64,000 nucleotides of DNA from Tragulus kanchil (GCA_022376925.1 JAIOJX010000005.1:155635501-155699500), one strand, 5' to 3'; positions 22,896-34,802 are shown, counted from the stretch's first letter. The notes: generated by a model not told the origin, from the sequence alone. Translations and numbers: made by a program.

Positions 22896-23821
22896 TCCCT
22901 ATGGGCACACCCTTTGTTGTATGTTCTCACCTTGGAGAGTGGTACCCATCTCTTGACTCTCAGCTTGTCGTGTTACGGGCTTCGTCCAGTGGAGTATTTC
23001 CGGGTGAGATACCTCCCAGGCTTGCAAAAAATGCTCTCTGGAAAACACACCCAGGCCAGGCGGGGAGAGAGCCACAGGGAACAGACCAAAGTCAGCACAG
23101 TCCTTGCAGCCAAGACCAGTCGGCAGAGTGGAGCCCACTCCAGACAGCTGAGCCAACCCCGGCTGAGGCCAGAAGAGCCACACAGCCGAGCCCAGAGCAG
23201 GCCATGGACTGTTTACGTGTTCGTGGGTTACAGCTACTAGGTTCACAAGCAGCAACATATAACGCACAGAGCTGCCGTAAGGCAGAGCTTGTCAAGCCAG
23301 ACACATGCAGATGAACCAGGTGGATAAAAGTGCTGAACCACTGAAAAATCCACTGAGTTAACACATTTGAAATGAGTGTTTTGAGAATTGCTTTTTAGGG
23401 CCTATAGTCACTAAAGCAAATGTTAACCACTTGTTTTCAGGTGGAGGAGTGTACTTTAATGATAGGTAAAATTCACACTTTAATTAATTTAAATTGCTAT
23501 GGCAGGGAGAGCTGCCAAGTCATGTAGAAAACAATTTTAGTTGTTAGTCACATGAAATATTTTTCTTTCAATGGATACAAACCCACAGGTTTTTTTTTTT
23601 TTCATAAAAATTTTTATCTTTCTTATCCTTTGGTGTTTTTATGCTAACTCCTCTATCTCTAGTGGCCCCTTCTCCTCTCTGAGAGGGACGCAGTTCCCTA
23701 AGCATGCCTTGGGGATCTTGGATAAGAAAAGAAACAGGAAAAGTAACTCAGATTAATATGCGGCAAATTTTTGCACATTGGGGCACTGGAATGAGTGGAA
23801 TTTGAATCAGACTTTTCTTTG
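22896..23821. other. No gene recognised; possible ancient repeat at about 22900-23320
   Basis: The region faintly resembles an old mammalian LTR or L1M-type fossil but I cannot name it. A poly-T run is at 23590-23602. No exon supported. Confidence 0.3.
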
Positions 23822-23839
23822 AAATACTTCAGCTCGTCG

Positions 23840-24355
23840 ACAGAGGAGTGTCTAAAGAAGATATGGTACATATACACAAAGGAATATTACTCAGCCATTG
23901 TAAGGGACAAAACTGGGTCATTTGTAGAGACGTGGATGGACCTAGAGACTGTCATACAGAGTAAAGTAAATCAGAAAGAGAAAAACAAATATAGTATATT
24001 AGCACATATATGTGGAATCTAGAGCAATGATACAGATGAGCCTGTTTGATGAGCCTGTTTCTGCAAAGCAGAAATAGAGACACAGACATAGAGACCTAAT
24101 GGATGGATGCCACAGAGAGGGAGAAGGATAGATTGGGAGATTAGGACTGACGTGTACACGCTACTCTGCATGAAACAGGTGACTAGTGAAACCTACCGTC
24201 TACCGCAGGGGACTCTTATCGGTGCTCTGTGGCGACCTAGGTGGGAGGGAAATCCCGAAGGGAGGGGGTGTTTGTATACATGCAGTGGATTCACTTTGCT
24301 GGACCGGAGAAGGTAGCACAATGCTGTGAAGCAACTGTACCCCCAATAAATTTTT
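23840..24355 (+). mobile_element. L1 3' end, sense
   Basis: 'aagaagatatggtacatata', 'ggaatattactcagccattg', 'acgtggatggacctagagac', 'atatatgtggaatctagagc', 'acccccaataaatttttctc' are landmarks of a sense artiodactyl L1 3' end. Truncated fossil. Confidence 0.88.
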
Positions 24356-24448
24356 CTCCTATTAGAGGAAGAGTGAACCTCAGGGGACCTGAAAAGAGCC
24401 TATTGTGGCCATGGTGGCATGTCCTTGAGGATTCTTATTTAATCTAGT

Positions 24449-24877
24449 AGAGACATACCTCAGAGACTGTGGGTTTGGCTCTAGACAATAGCAATAAAGA
24501 GAGTCACACATGTCTTTCTGGTTTTCCAGTGCATGAAAGTTACATTTACAATATTCTGTAGCATTTTAAGTATGTATTAGTAATATGTCTAAAAAACAAT
24601 ATGCGTACCTTAATTTAAAAATAGTTCATTGCTAAAAGTTCTGCCTATCACCTGAGCTCTCAGCAGGTCGTGATCTTTTTGCTGGTGGAGGGCTTCAAGT
24701 GCTGAGGGAATTGCCAGAATGTGACACAGGTGAGCCCCTGTGGGTAGAAAACGGCACCAGGAGACTTCTTCCGGCAGGACCACCACAAGCCTCCCCTTCA
24801 TTAGCAGCAACAACAAAAAAGCTGTATTTGAGACAGACAAGAAAAGTGACGTGCAATAAGACAAGGCAGACCTGTCA
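24449..24877 (+). mobile_element. Tigger1-like DNA transposon, internally deleted
   Basis: Left end 'gagacatacctcagagactg' and 'gtgggtttggctctagacaa', then 'gcaataaagagagtcacaca', 'gatctttttgctggtggagg', and a right end with 'gcaataagacaaggcagacc' fit a Tigger1 element that has lost the transposase region. Both ends appear to be present. Confidence 0.8.
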
Positions 24878-24962
24878 ATTTTTGTGAAATTTGCCGGTGA
24901 TTCCAAATTGGTAGTCTCCTAGCACAGGGCTAAAGTAAATCAGAGAATACTTCAGCTCGTCG

Positions 24963-25478
24963 ACAGAGGAGTGTCTAAAGAAGATATGGTACATATACAC
25001 AAAGGAATATTACTCAGCCATTGTAAGGGACAAAACTGGGTCATTTGTAGAGACGTGGATGGACCTAGAGACTGTCATACAGAGTAAAGTAAATCAGAAA
25101 GAGAAAAACAAATATAGTATATTAGCACATATATGTGGAATCTAGAGCAATGATACAGATAAGCCTGTTTGATGAGCCTGTTTCTGCAAAGCAGAAATAG
25201 AGACACAGACATAGAGACCTAATGGATGGATGCCACAGAGAGGGAGAAGGATAGATTGGGAGATTAGGACTGACGTGTACACACTACTCTGCATGAAACA
25301 GGTGACTAGTGAAACCTACCGTCTACCGCAGGGGACTCTTATCGGTGCTCTGTGGCGACCTAGGTGGGAGGGAAATCCCGAAGGGAGGGGGTGTTTGTAT
25401 ACATGCAGTGGATTCACTTTGCTGGACCGGAGAAGGTAGCACAATGCTGTGAAGCAACTGTACCCCCAATAAATTTTT
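24963..25478 (+). mobile_element. L1 3' end, sense, second copy
   Basis: Copy of 23840-24355 within duplication 8. Confidence 0.88.
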
Positions 25479-25571
25479 CTCCTATTAGAGGAAGAGTGAA
25501 CCTCAGGGGACCTGAAAAGAGCCTATTGTGGCCATGGTGGCATGTCCTTGAGGATTCTTATTTAATCTAGT

Positions 25572-25998
25572 AGAGACATACCTCAGAGACTGTGGGTTTG
25601 GCTCTAGACAATAGCAATAAAGAGAGTCACACATGTCTTTCTGGTTTTCCAGTGCATGAAAGTTACATTTACAATATTCTGTAGCATTTTAAGTATGTAT
25701 TAGTAATATGTCTAAAAACAATATGCTACCTTAATTTAAAAATAGTTCATTGCTAAAAGTTCTGCCTATCACCTGAGCTCTCAGCAGGTCGTGATCTTTT
25801 TGCTGGTGGAGGGCTTCAAGTGCTGAGGGAATTGCCAGAATGTGACACAGGTGAGCCCCTGTGGGTAGAAAACGGCACCAGGAGACTTCTTCCGGCAGGA
25901 CCACCACAAGCCTCCCCTTCATTAGCAGCAACAACAAAAAAGCTGTATTTGAGACAGACAAGAAAAGTGACGTGCAATAAGACAAGGCAGACCTGTCA
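25572..25998 (+). mobile_element. Tigger1-like element, second copy
   Basis: Copy of 24449-24877 with two single-base losses near 25725. Confidence 0.8.
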
Positions 25999-26084
25999 AT
26001 TTTTGTGAAATTTGCCGGTGATTCCAAATTGGTAGTCTCCCTAGGAGCCTTGCAGAAACCAACACATCTTTTCCAGAAAGCACA

Positions 26085-26873
26085 CTTTATTTTTTTTTAA
26101 TTGAAGTGTAGTTGTTTTACAGTATTGTGTTAATTTCTGCTGTACAACAAAGTGATTCAGTTAAGTGTATATAAACATTCTTTTTTTTATATTCTTTTCC
26201 ATTTTGGTATATCACTGGATGTTGAGTATATCAGTAGTTCCCTGTGCTATACAGTAAAATCTTGTTTATGCATTCTCTATGTACTGCTTTACATATGCTA
26301 ATCCCAACCTCCCACTCTGTCCCTCTCCCACCCCCTCCTCTGTTCTCTGCGTCCATGAGACCGTTTCTGTTTTGTAGATAGGTTCATTTGGGTCACATTT
26401 TAGAGTCCATATGTCAGTGATATCATATTGTACTTGTCTTCCGCATTCTGACTTCAAGCAGTGTGATACATGATACTCTCTAGTTGCCTGCATGTTGCTA
26501 CAAATGACATTATTTCATTCTTTTTTATGGCTGGGAAATATTGTAGATATACAGCACATTTTCCTTATCCATTCAGCTACTGATGAACTTTTAGATTGTT
26601 TCCATGTCTTGGGTATTGTGAATAATGCTGTTGTGAGCATAGGGGTGAGTGTATCTTTTTGAATTGCAGTTTTGTCAGGATATATGCCCAGGAGTGGGAC
26701 TGTTGGAACATATGGTAATTCTGCGTTTAGTTGTGTGAGGAGCCTCTATACTGTTTTCCATAGTGGCCGCACGAACTTACCAACAATTAGGAGGGTTCCC
26801 TGTTCTCCACACCTTCTCCAGCATTTGTTATTTGTAGGCTTTTTAATAATGGCCATTCTAACTGGCATGGAGA
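26085..26873 (-). mobile_element. L1 3' region, antisense
   Basis: 'tgctgtacaacaaagtgatt', 'ggtatatcactggatgttga', 'tagttccctgtgctatacag', 'ttttgtagataggttcattt', 'tttttgaattgcagttttgt', 'actgttttccatagtggccg' give a near-complete antisense L1 3' region of about 790 bp. No intact ORF. Confidence 0.88.
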
Positions 26874-27559
26874 ACACCCTTTAAATGCAGATATCAAAGT
26901 ATTCTCACATATAAAGATTGCAAAGAACGTGTGCTCACAAGGTAAACCCACCAAACACACAAGGAAACAAGCCACCATGATCAAGAGTTACCAGAAACAA
27001 AAAGACTGAAGGATCAGATTCCCCCAGATGGTAACTATTGTTATCATCGGATACCCAGCACAAAAGTAGTGAGTTTAATGTGTTTGAGGAATGAAAAGGA
27101 GATTGAAAGTCTGGTGAAGCAAAGAATAGCTATCAAAGCTGACCAATTTGCAAAAGAACTAAACATAATTTCCATAAATGAAGTATACATCTGGAAAGAA
27201 GGGGCCAATCACAGACTGAGATAATGGAGAAGCAAGAATTTGTGAACTAGAATGTAGATGGGAGCTGACCCACTGCCTAGGAGACTGAATCTTTGTCATG
27301 AAGAGGCCGGGTCTCAGCTCCCGAGAGGATGGCTAGTGTCTGGACCGGCCTGGTGGTGCCCTGTTCCCTACAGTCAGATGGACAGATGGAAGAGCATCAG
27401 CCTTCCCTTTCTCTATTGGGAAGGACAGGAGTCCTGGGGACAGAAAACCAGGGGAATGTCTGCTCTGATGGACAGAACACAGTAGTAAAGTAAGCTCCAT
27501 AAGGGAGGACCAGAGTCACAAAATGCTTTAGAAGATGGTCACAGCAGGCATTCTGGCTG
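26874..27559. other. Unique sequence, nothing recognised
   Basis: No gene or repeat could be identified. Confidence 0.35.
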
Positions 27560-27960
27560 GCTGTTGCTATGGAACAAGCCACCCCCGAATTGAGGGGCTT
27601 GGAACAACGGTATCATTGATTTTGCTCAGGACTCTGCTACCTGGGCAGGACTGGGTGGGACAGCCCACCTCTGCGCCCCGCAGGGCTAGCTGAGCTCCTC
27701 AGTTGGGGCCAGGGGTAGGCTCTCAGAGTGGTCCTCCCGGCTGGCTAGTTGGTGCTCTCAGCTAGGAGACGCAGGTCTCCTCGGGAGTTGTCTGGACTAC
27801 CTCACGACATGGTGGCCGAGTCCCTGGAAAGAAGGCGGATGTGCGTGTTATTTTTATTGTCAGGCTTCCGAAGCCATGCAGTGTCACTTCAGCTCCACTC
27901 TGTTGGTTCCACTCTGTTGGTTGAGGCAGTCCCCAAGCTCTGCCCTGGCTCCTGGCGTGT
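27560..27960 (-). repeat. Possible ancient interspersed repeat
   Basis: 'gctggctgttgctatggaac', 'acctcacgacatggtggccg' and 'gaagccatgcagtgtcactt' recall a common old mammalian repeat, likely L1M-type 3' region. Family not certain. Confidence 0.4.
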
Positions 27961-28185
27961 GGGGAGTGGGAGCCTCTCCCGGAGCATGGGGAGTGAAAGG
28001 TGCTATGGCACCATCTTGGGAAGGACTGTCACCAGTGAGGCCAGTCCAGCACCAGGTGATGGCTGGAGATCTAGGCAGGTGCCCACGCCACTGTCATCAC
28101 TGGACTGGGGTGGGTGGCAGAATCACAGCCCCAAAGAGGGTGCTGGACACAAGCAGGGCCAGACATGTGAGTTTATCAACAGATG

Positions 28186-28440
28186 GCATAACACAGTAGC
28201 TAAGAGGACAAATGCTAGAGCCTGTATTTGAATCCTGACTTCACCAACTAGTCGTTTATGATCTCCAACAAGGAACCTAACCCTCTTTGCCTCAGTTTCC
28301 CCATCACTTTCAGCGAGAACACTACTTAGCTGACAGCTGCGTCATGAGGCTTCAGCAAGTTTACGGGTTAAAGAGCTGAGCACGGTGCCTGGCTGCCAGG
28401 AAGTACTATCTAAGGATAAGCTAATACTGTTAATAGGCTG
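28186..28440 (+). repeat. MIR SINE, sense, near full length
   Basis: 'acacagtagctaagaggaca', 'tgtatttgaatcctgacttc', 'ttgcctcagtttccccatca', 'gagctgagcacggtgcctgg' match MIR from head to core to tail. Confidence 0.8.
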
Positions 28441-28982
28441 CTTCCCAGAAAAGCAATAAGAACAAAACAGGGAACCAAACAGCCAAATGGTGTGTATCGG
28501 AACTCCCAAGTGAGGCAAACTTCCAGGAGTGAGGAACTCTAGTAATGAGAAGGACGTTTCTGGCGTGGGCCGGGGGAGAGGCCTGTGGTGGATCCTTGGT
28601 GCAGCACGGATGGTGTCCAGAAGCAGAGAGAACGAGTGCTCAGCCCTGGCCTGGAGGTCTCACTGGTCTCAGAGGCAATGCCAAGTTCAAACACTATAAA
28701 ATCCTCTGCAATGTTGTTCGAGCAGTAAAAATAGTCAGGAGTCCCGAGGCTGCTTAGAGACAGAACAACTGTTTTCTCTTTAATGAGCCGCCATACGTGG
28801 TGGTTAATTAAAACCGCAGGAGCGTGCGGGAACCTGGACCTAAGGATTTTGGAGACCGTGGCTGTGGGAGGTTGTTTGTCAGGGCTGGGGGTACCCTCAG
28901 AGGCTGGGCAGAGCCACACCCCCTGCCCCCAGCTCCTTCCACGCAGGCCCCGCGGCTGCCTCGGCTGCTCGTGCTGCTGTTG

Positions 28983-29195
28983 CTTGCTTCGCTTCAGTCG
29001 TGGCTGCCTCTTTGTGGCCCCATGGATTGTAGCCCATGCGGCTGCTCTGTCCACGGGATTCTCCAGGCAGGAATACTGGAGAGGGTTGCCATTTCCTTCT
29101 CCAGGGGATCTTCTTGACCCAGGAATCGAACCCACATGTCCGTCGTCTCCTGCATTGGCAGGCGGGTTCTTCGCTACCAGCGCCCCCGGGAAGCC
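28983..29195 (-). mobile_element. Bov-tA SINE, antisense
   Basis: 'ccccatggattgtagcccat', 'gggattctccaggcaggaat', 'ttccttctccaggggatctt', 'aggaatcgaacccacatgtc' (B-box complement) and 'cccccgggaagccc' give a complete antisense Bov-tA. Open frames crossing it on either strand are SINE translations. Confidence 0.92.
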
Positions 29196-30160
29196 CTCCT
29201 GGACCCTCATGATTATCTTCACCCACATCTTCCTGGTGAAGAGTCGTGTTCCACCTGCTTCAAGTATCGGGGGGGCAAATAGGGCAATTACGTCTCTGAG
29301 CCTGAGCTTCCCCCTGTAGAAAGTGGTGAGGATGAATGAGTCCTGCACCACGGGGCTGTCACTAGATCAAGTGAGAGACATCCATAGATGCTGCACACAT
29401 GCCTACTTCCGCCCGTGGGCATCCCTGGACAGTGATTGAGATGGGTCTTGAGGCTTTCAAGGCTACAGGCATCGAATCCCAAGCCGTGGCCCTGTGGGGC
29501 ATTCCTCGATGAGGGCGTCCGCTCTCCGCATGCTCCTCCCCTCTCACTGGGCTGCAGTGCCTGTCGTGTTGTGATGATTCTGAGAAGTCCTGGTATACAC
29601 CACCCTGCCATGCCTCGTGTTTTCTCACATCTCTCTACCATGGAAACTCGGTCCAAACAGCCAAATGGTGTGTATCGGAACTCCCAAGTGAGGCAAACTT
29701 CCAGGAGTGAGGAACTCTAGTAATGAGAAGGACGTTTCTGGCGTGGGCCGGGGGAGAGGCCTGTGGTGGATCCTTGGTGCAGCATGGATGGTGTCCAGAA
29801 GCAGAGAGAACGAGTGCTCAGCCCTGGCCTGGAGGTCTCACTGGTCTCAGAGGCAATGCCAAGTTCAAACACTATAAAATCCTCTGCAATGTTGTTCGAG
29901 CAGTAAAAATAGTCAGGAGTCCCGAGGCTGCTTAGAGACAGAACAACTGTTTTCTCTTTAATGAGCCGCCATACGTGGTGGTTAATTAAAACCGCAGGAG
30001 CGTGCGGGAACCTGGACCTAAGGATTTTGGAGACCGTGGCTGTGGGAGGTTGTTTGTCAGGGCTGGGGGTACCCTCAGAGGCTGGGCAGAGCCACACCCC
30101 CTGCCCCCAGCTCCTTCCACGCAGGCCCCGCGGCTGCCTCGGCTGCTCGTGCTGCTGTTG

Positions 30161-30373
30161 CTTGCTTCGCTTCAGTCGTGGCTGCCTCTTTGTGGCCCCA
30201 TGGATTGTAGCCCATGCGGCTGCTCTGTCCACGGGATTCTCCAGGCAGGAATACTGGAGAGGGTTGCCATTTCCTTCTCCAGGGGATCTTCTTGACCCAG
30301 GAATCGAACCCACATGTCCGTCGTCTCCTGCATTGGCAGGCGGGTTCTTCGCTACCAGCGCCCCCGGGAAGCC
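30161..30373 (-). mobile_element. Bov-tA SINE, antisense, second copy
   Basis: Copy of 28983-29195, offset 1,178 bp. Confidence 0.92.
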
Positions 30374-30934
30374 CTCCTGGACCCTCATGATTATCTTCAC
30401 CCACATCTTCCTGGTGAAGAGTCGTGTTCCACCTGCTTCAAGTATCGGGGGGGCAAATAGGGCACCACGTCTCTGAGCCTGAGCTTCCCCCTGTAGAAAG
30501 TGGTGAGGATGAATGAGTCCTGCACCACGGGGCTGTCACTAGATCAAGTGAGAGACATCCATAGATGCTGCACACATGCCTACTTCCGCCCGTGGGCATC
30601 CCTGGACAGTGATTGAGATGGGTCTTGAGGCTTTCAAGGCTACAGGCATCGAATCCCAAGCCGTGGCCCTGTGGGGCATTCCTCGATGAGGGCGTCCGCT
30701 CTCCGCATGCTCCTCCCCTCTCACTGGGCTGCAGTGCCTGTCGTGTTGTGATGATTCTGAGAAGTCCTGGTATACACCACCCTGCCATGCCTCGTGTTTT
30801 CTCACATCTCTCACCATGGAAACTCGGTCTCCTACAAATTTTTCTTTATTTGTTTCACCCATTAGCATCACGGGGCACAATCTCTAGGAAACACCAGGGT
30901 GACAGAAACCACACATGCAAAATCCCTAATTTCT

Positions 30935-31075
30935 CTATACTCATTTCTGATCTGAAAAATGAGGGCAATTAACACCCAGCTTCCAGGTAGCTATGAAGAT
31001 TAGGGGCCATGTACACAAAACACCTAGCCCGGGGCCAGGCCCACAATGGGTCGGCAGTAAATTGAAGCCACTCTG
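30935..31075 (+). repeat. MIR fragment, sense
   Basis: 'gatctgaaaaatgagggcaa', 'gctatgaagattaggggcca' and 'cacctagcccggggccaggc' fit the core and 3' part of MIR. Confidence 0.55.
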
Positions 31076-31304
31076 ACGTGGGCAGGGCCACAAGCACAGG
31101 CAAGGACGCTGAGGGATGCAGGTACTATGTTGAGAACCGAGGCAGGGGCTTGACCATGAAGGGCCGGACGAGCACAGACTGACTGGGGCTGAGCCCGGGG
31201 TCCAATATGGGAGCTATTGCCAGCACAGAGCATAGCAGGTCTGCAGGAGAGGGTGGTGACCGCTTGCGTGGCGCTTGGAGGACTAGAGTGGGTAAGGGAG
31301 TCGT

Positions 31305-31560
31305 TTATTAGTGCCTTCATTCCCGAAGTATTGAGCATCTACTACATCCATACCAGATACTCCTAGCCAGAGAAGATACATCAGTGGACAAAGTTCCTGC
31401 CCTCATGGGGCTTGCAATATCAACCAGTAAGCAAATTAGTAATATTTTAGGTGATGAAAACTGCTACCGAAAAAAAAAGAAAGGTGGAGAAAGAGAAATG
31501 GGTGTTATTTTAAGGTGGTCGGAGAAAGTCTCTGTGAGGAGGTGTTATGAGAAGAAAGTG
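31305..31560 (-). repeat. L2-like fragment
   Basis: 'attgagcatctactacatcc', 'acatcagtggacaaagttcc' and 'tgccctcatggggcttgcaa' match the antisense L2 3' end. The remainder to 31560 is a likely extension. Confidence 0.6.
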
Positions 31561-31894
31561 AAATGAAGGAAGTGATTTCCAGCAGACTGCTTCATCGTCC
31601 TTACCATGGTCATCGATAGCATCTTTATCCTCAGTCCCCCACCATCTCCTTATCCTCCTTGGTTGGCTGGGCTCAGCGCCTCTCAGATTCTGCTTGCCTC
31701 CTCAGGGTGAAGTTCCAAGAATGTCCACAAGGTGGGGTAGTGATGCTAACCCGGTCCAGGGGCTGTGAATTTGTTGTTGAATCAGAGGACTAATTCAAAT
31801 CCCACCCAAAGGATCCAGTCGAGGTTGAGCGTAATCTCAAGATGTCTGCGGCCACAGGAAGCCTATCATATAATTGGTTGTAAACTTGACCGAG
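31561..31894. other. Unique sequence, nothing recognised
   Basis: No gene or repeat identified. Confidence 0.35.
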
Positions 31895-32112
31895 GGGCTT
31901 CCCAGGTGGTGCAGCAGTAAAGAATCCTCCTGTCGATGCAGGAGACACAGGAGATGTAGGTTCTGTCCCTGGGTCAGGAAGATGCCCTGGAGAAAGACAT
32001 GGCTACCCACTCCAGTGTTCTTGCCTGGGAAATCCCATGGACAGAGAAGCCTGGTGGACTACAGTCCATGGGGTCACAAAGAGTCGAACACGACTGAGCA
32101 CGCACACACACT
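31895..32112 (+). mobile_element. Bov-tA SINE, sense, full length
   Basis: Head 'gcttcccaggtggtgcagca' and 'gtaaagaatcctcctg', body 'cactccagtgttcttgcctg', 'ggactacagtccatggggtc', and tail 'cacgactgagcacgcacaca'. Well preserved. Confidence 0.93.
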
Positions 32113-32811
32113 GTACTCTGTGTTAGAGATGACCCATGGTGTGGTGAGGGTCTCTGGCATTCTTCCACCTAGTGACTAGAGGCTTGGGGAGGGAGAGCAA
32201 GACCTCCATCGGCCTCTCGCTGTGAGGAAGGCAGGGGAGGACCCAGGAAGCTGGCTCTGAGAGCTGAGCCTTGCACTCAGCACAGCCAGTCTGGGGAGAG
32301 TAACAATCTGTCTAGGTGAGGCTTATGCCCATCCAGCTGCTCTTACTAAATCCATCTTAGCCTCGTGAGTTTGCTGGCTGCCGGCCGCGGTTTATGGAGA
32401 GAAGGAGACCTGCTCAGACACCAGCCCTCCCCCATTGTCCCCTGGGTAGTAGCTGCAGGACCATCCGGGCTATGACGTCCTAATTAGGGTCTTTTCTAAG
32501 TACCCACCGAAAGGGGCAAACAGGCGCGCTCCTCTGGACAGCCAGGACCTCTGGCTCTTCCTCCTCATCAGGAAGGCTGATTGCCCTCCCAACCTCGTTC
32601 CAGAAAGGCAGAATTGTAGGATTTCCAATTTTCCTAGCATTTTGCTCCCAGTAACAGGTGAACAGATGCTGCGCATTTCTCTCCAGGGACTCCCAGGTAG
32701 GGGGAGCAGAATCTCCTCCACAAGGTTGTTTGCGTTTCTCTGGGAGGAGAAAATTCACTTCCCATTTCACTGTGTTTTTACTAACCTGTAAATATGTAGC
32801 TCCACCTGGGC
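32113..32811. other. Unique sequence, nothing recognised
   Basis: Several chance open frames on the minus strand; no domain or splice context. No known repeat seen. Confidence 0.35.
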
Positions 32812-32925
32812 CCTGATGCCTTCATCTGCAAAAAGGGTGAATGAGACCTACCTGGTTGGATCAACACGGGATAATAACACGTCCAGCAGCTCCCAGCACC
32901 TCATCAGGGTTCAATAAATCGTCTA
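32812..32925 (+). repeat. MIR fragment, sense
   Basis: 'ttcatctgcaaaaagggtga', 'cagcacctcatcagggttca' and 'ataaatcg' fit the MIR core and tail. Confidence 0.5.
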
Positions 32926-32987
32926 GTGTATCCTGTGTGTCTAAATAGCCTACAACGGTTTTTTATAACTATTAAAAGCCAACCATG

Positions 32988-33250
32988 GGGCTTCCCTGGT
33001 GGTCCAGTGGGTAAGGACACCACCTTGCAGTACAAGGGGCGCCGGTTCAATCCCTGGCCTGGGAAGAGCCCACGTGCCATGGAGCGGCTGGACCGATGTG
33101 TCCAACTACCAAGCCGGAGCTTTGGAGCACGTGCGCCCAGAGCCAGTGCTCTGCGACAACAGAAGCCACTGCGATGGGAGGCCCACATGGGCCAAAGAAC
33201 AAAGATGGAAATAAATGAAAGACCAATAGAAGTGGCCAAAAAAAAAAAAA
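32988..33250 (+). mobile_element. CHR-type tRNA-Glu SINE, sense, with target-site duplication
   Basis: Head 'cttccctggtggtccagtgg', B box 'ggttcaatccctggcctggg', body 'cacgtgccatggagcggctg', tail 'gaccaatagaagtggcc' and poly-A. Flanked by a perfect direct repeat 'aaaagccaaccatg' at 32974-32987 and 33251-33264, so the full insertion is bounded. Confidence 0.95.
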
Positions 33251-33264
33251 AAAAGCCAACCATG

Positions 33265-33966
33265 TATTCTTATCCATGATCTCATTTATTTCACAGGGAA
33301 ACCCTATTTGGTGCCTTCCTTTTTTTTTCTATTAATTTTTTTCCACAAGAAATAGTTGCAAATGTTCTCATTGTAGCAGTCAAGTGCTGCTTCAGGATTT
33401 GGAGTAGAGTATAAGTGTCTTTCTTGGCCACACCCTCAATGTATCCCCTACCTCCTAACCCCATCGCCCCCACAACACATTCACTAGAGGTATCTTCTGG
33501 GTAAACTTGGTGTTTACCATCCCAGGCTTTAAGAGAATACACACTTGAGTGTTACAATACAGTCCTTGGGCATGTAAAATTCAGATCCTCGTCAGCGTTA
33601 GGTGAACATTCCTCTTTGAACACGCTTCTGGAAGAGGCACGGACCAGCTGTTTCTTCGTGGCGGTGTTTAGTTCCCTATCAGCACTCATCAGTGTACCAG
33701 AACCTGTGAGCTTCCTTACAACAGACCTGCAGAGGTGGCTGGTGCCACTTTGTAAAGAATTACCATCGAGGTCTAGAGAGTCCCAGAGAGGAAGGAGGGG
33801 TGTCCACTTTCTACTAAATGATCTTGGCTTCTGTTTCAGGCTCTGACCAGGAGATGTGGCTGCTGATTCCCCAGGATATGATGGTTTAGGCCATTTTCTG
33901 CCGAAATGAGGAGCCAAGGACAGAGGGTGTGCCTGGCTTTACAGGGGCGGTCAGGCCTTGGGTCGG
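33265..33966. other. Unique sequence, nothing firm recognised
   Basis: No gene supported. The A/T-rich start near 33320-33360 could be a very old L1 piece but this is not firm. Confidence 0.3.
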
Positions 33967-34236
33967 GTTTTTTATTTTATTTCTTTGTGTGTGTATGTAT
34001 GTATTGGCTGCACTAGGTCTCCGTTGCTGCAGGCTTTCTCAAGTTGACGTGCTTGGGCTTCTCATGAGGTGGCTCTCTTGTTGTAGAACACGGGCTCTAG
34101 GCACGCGAGCTTCAGTAGTTGCGGCACGTGGGCTTCATTGCTCCGTGGTAAGTGAAATCATTCCAGACCAGGGATCGAACCCACATCGCCTGCACTGGCA
34201 GGCAGATTCTCAACTGCAGGACCACCAGAGAAGTTC
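33967..34236 (-). mobile_element. tRNA-Glu-derived SINE (CHR-related), antisense
   Basis: 'ggctgcactaggtctccgtt', 'gctgcaggctttctcaagtt', 'gtagaacacgggctctaggc', 'agggatcgaacccacatcgc' and 'tgcaggaccaccagagaag' are antisense SINE landmarks. Confidence 0.85.
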
Positions 34237-34429
34237 AGGTCTGGGTTTTGAGGTCTGTTTGGGCAGGGAGAACAGTGTTCCAAGGACACATGAGAGCCTT
34301 AAGCCCAGAAGTAGGCCCCCACCTCCCACCTTTCCCAGGCATCTTGGATCTGGAAGCACAGTGCTTCCTGGGCAGGTTTGCAGGGCGCTTTTCACTGGCT
34401 ACGACCCACTGACTCCTCACGCCGGCTGT

Positions 34430-34560
34430 AGGGGGATGTGGGGTGGGGCAGCCACTAATACCTCACTTTGTAGATGAAGAAATGAGCCTAGAAAAGCAAG
34501 GAGTCAAGAACAGACAGCTAGAGTGGGAACCAGCCAGCGCTGGAACAGCGGTGCTGGGTT
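34430..34560 (-). repeat. MIR fragment, antisense
   Basis: 'ctttgtagatgaagaaatga', 'agaacagacagctagagtgg' and 'gaaccagccagcgctgga' fit the antisense MIR core. Confidence 0.5.
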
Positions 34561-34604
34561 GAAACCCCAATATCGGCAAGAAAGCTGCTTCTGTTTTCTT
34601 TCAC

Positions 34605-34760
34605 CTGTTTATTCCTTCATTTTTTTGTGCACAGGAGATGTGCAAGTACATTCTGATTATATGTAAGAGAACAGTGAAGCTCTTTCAACCCCGAGTAGCT
34701 CTCCTCCCCACTGGTGACCACCACTGTTGGTCAAGTGTGTTCTTCCAGTCTTTTTTTCTA

Positions 34761-34802
<42 letters not shown>

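Larger units (their letters stand above)
23822..26041. repeat. Direct duplication 8, period 1,121-1,123 bp
   Basis: Copy 1 is 23822-24920 and copy 2 24944-26041, with about 23 bp of filler. Differences include 'gatgagcctg/gataagcctg' and 'cacgctactc/cacactactc', plus small A-run indels. Confidence 0.95.
28476..30829. repeat. Direct duplication 9, period 1,178 bp
   Basis: Copy 1 is 28476-29651 and copy 2 29654-30829; the longest unit in the window. Junction microhomology is 'ggaaactcggtc'. Differences include 'agcacggatgg/agcatggatgg', and 'caattacgtctctg' in copy 1 against 'caccacgtctctg' in copy 2. Confidence 0.95.

Noticed and set aside
28539..29351. Long open frame of 270 codons on the minus strand (and a 229-codon copy at 29717-30406)
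   Set aside because: Its middle is the translation of a Bov-tA SINE, a well-known source of false proteins in ruminants. It is duplicated only because of the block duplication. No domain or splice context.
34763..34799. CA and TA repeats as CRISPR-like or functional arrays
   Set aside because: Simple dinucleotide runs without spacers; a eukaryotic genome in any case.
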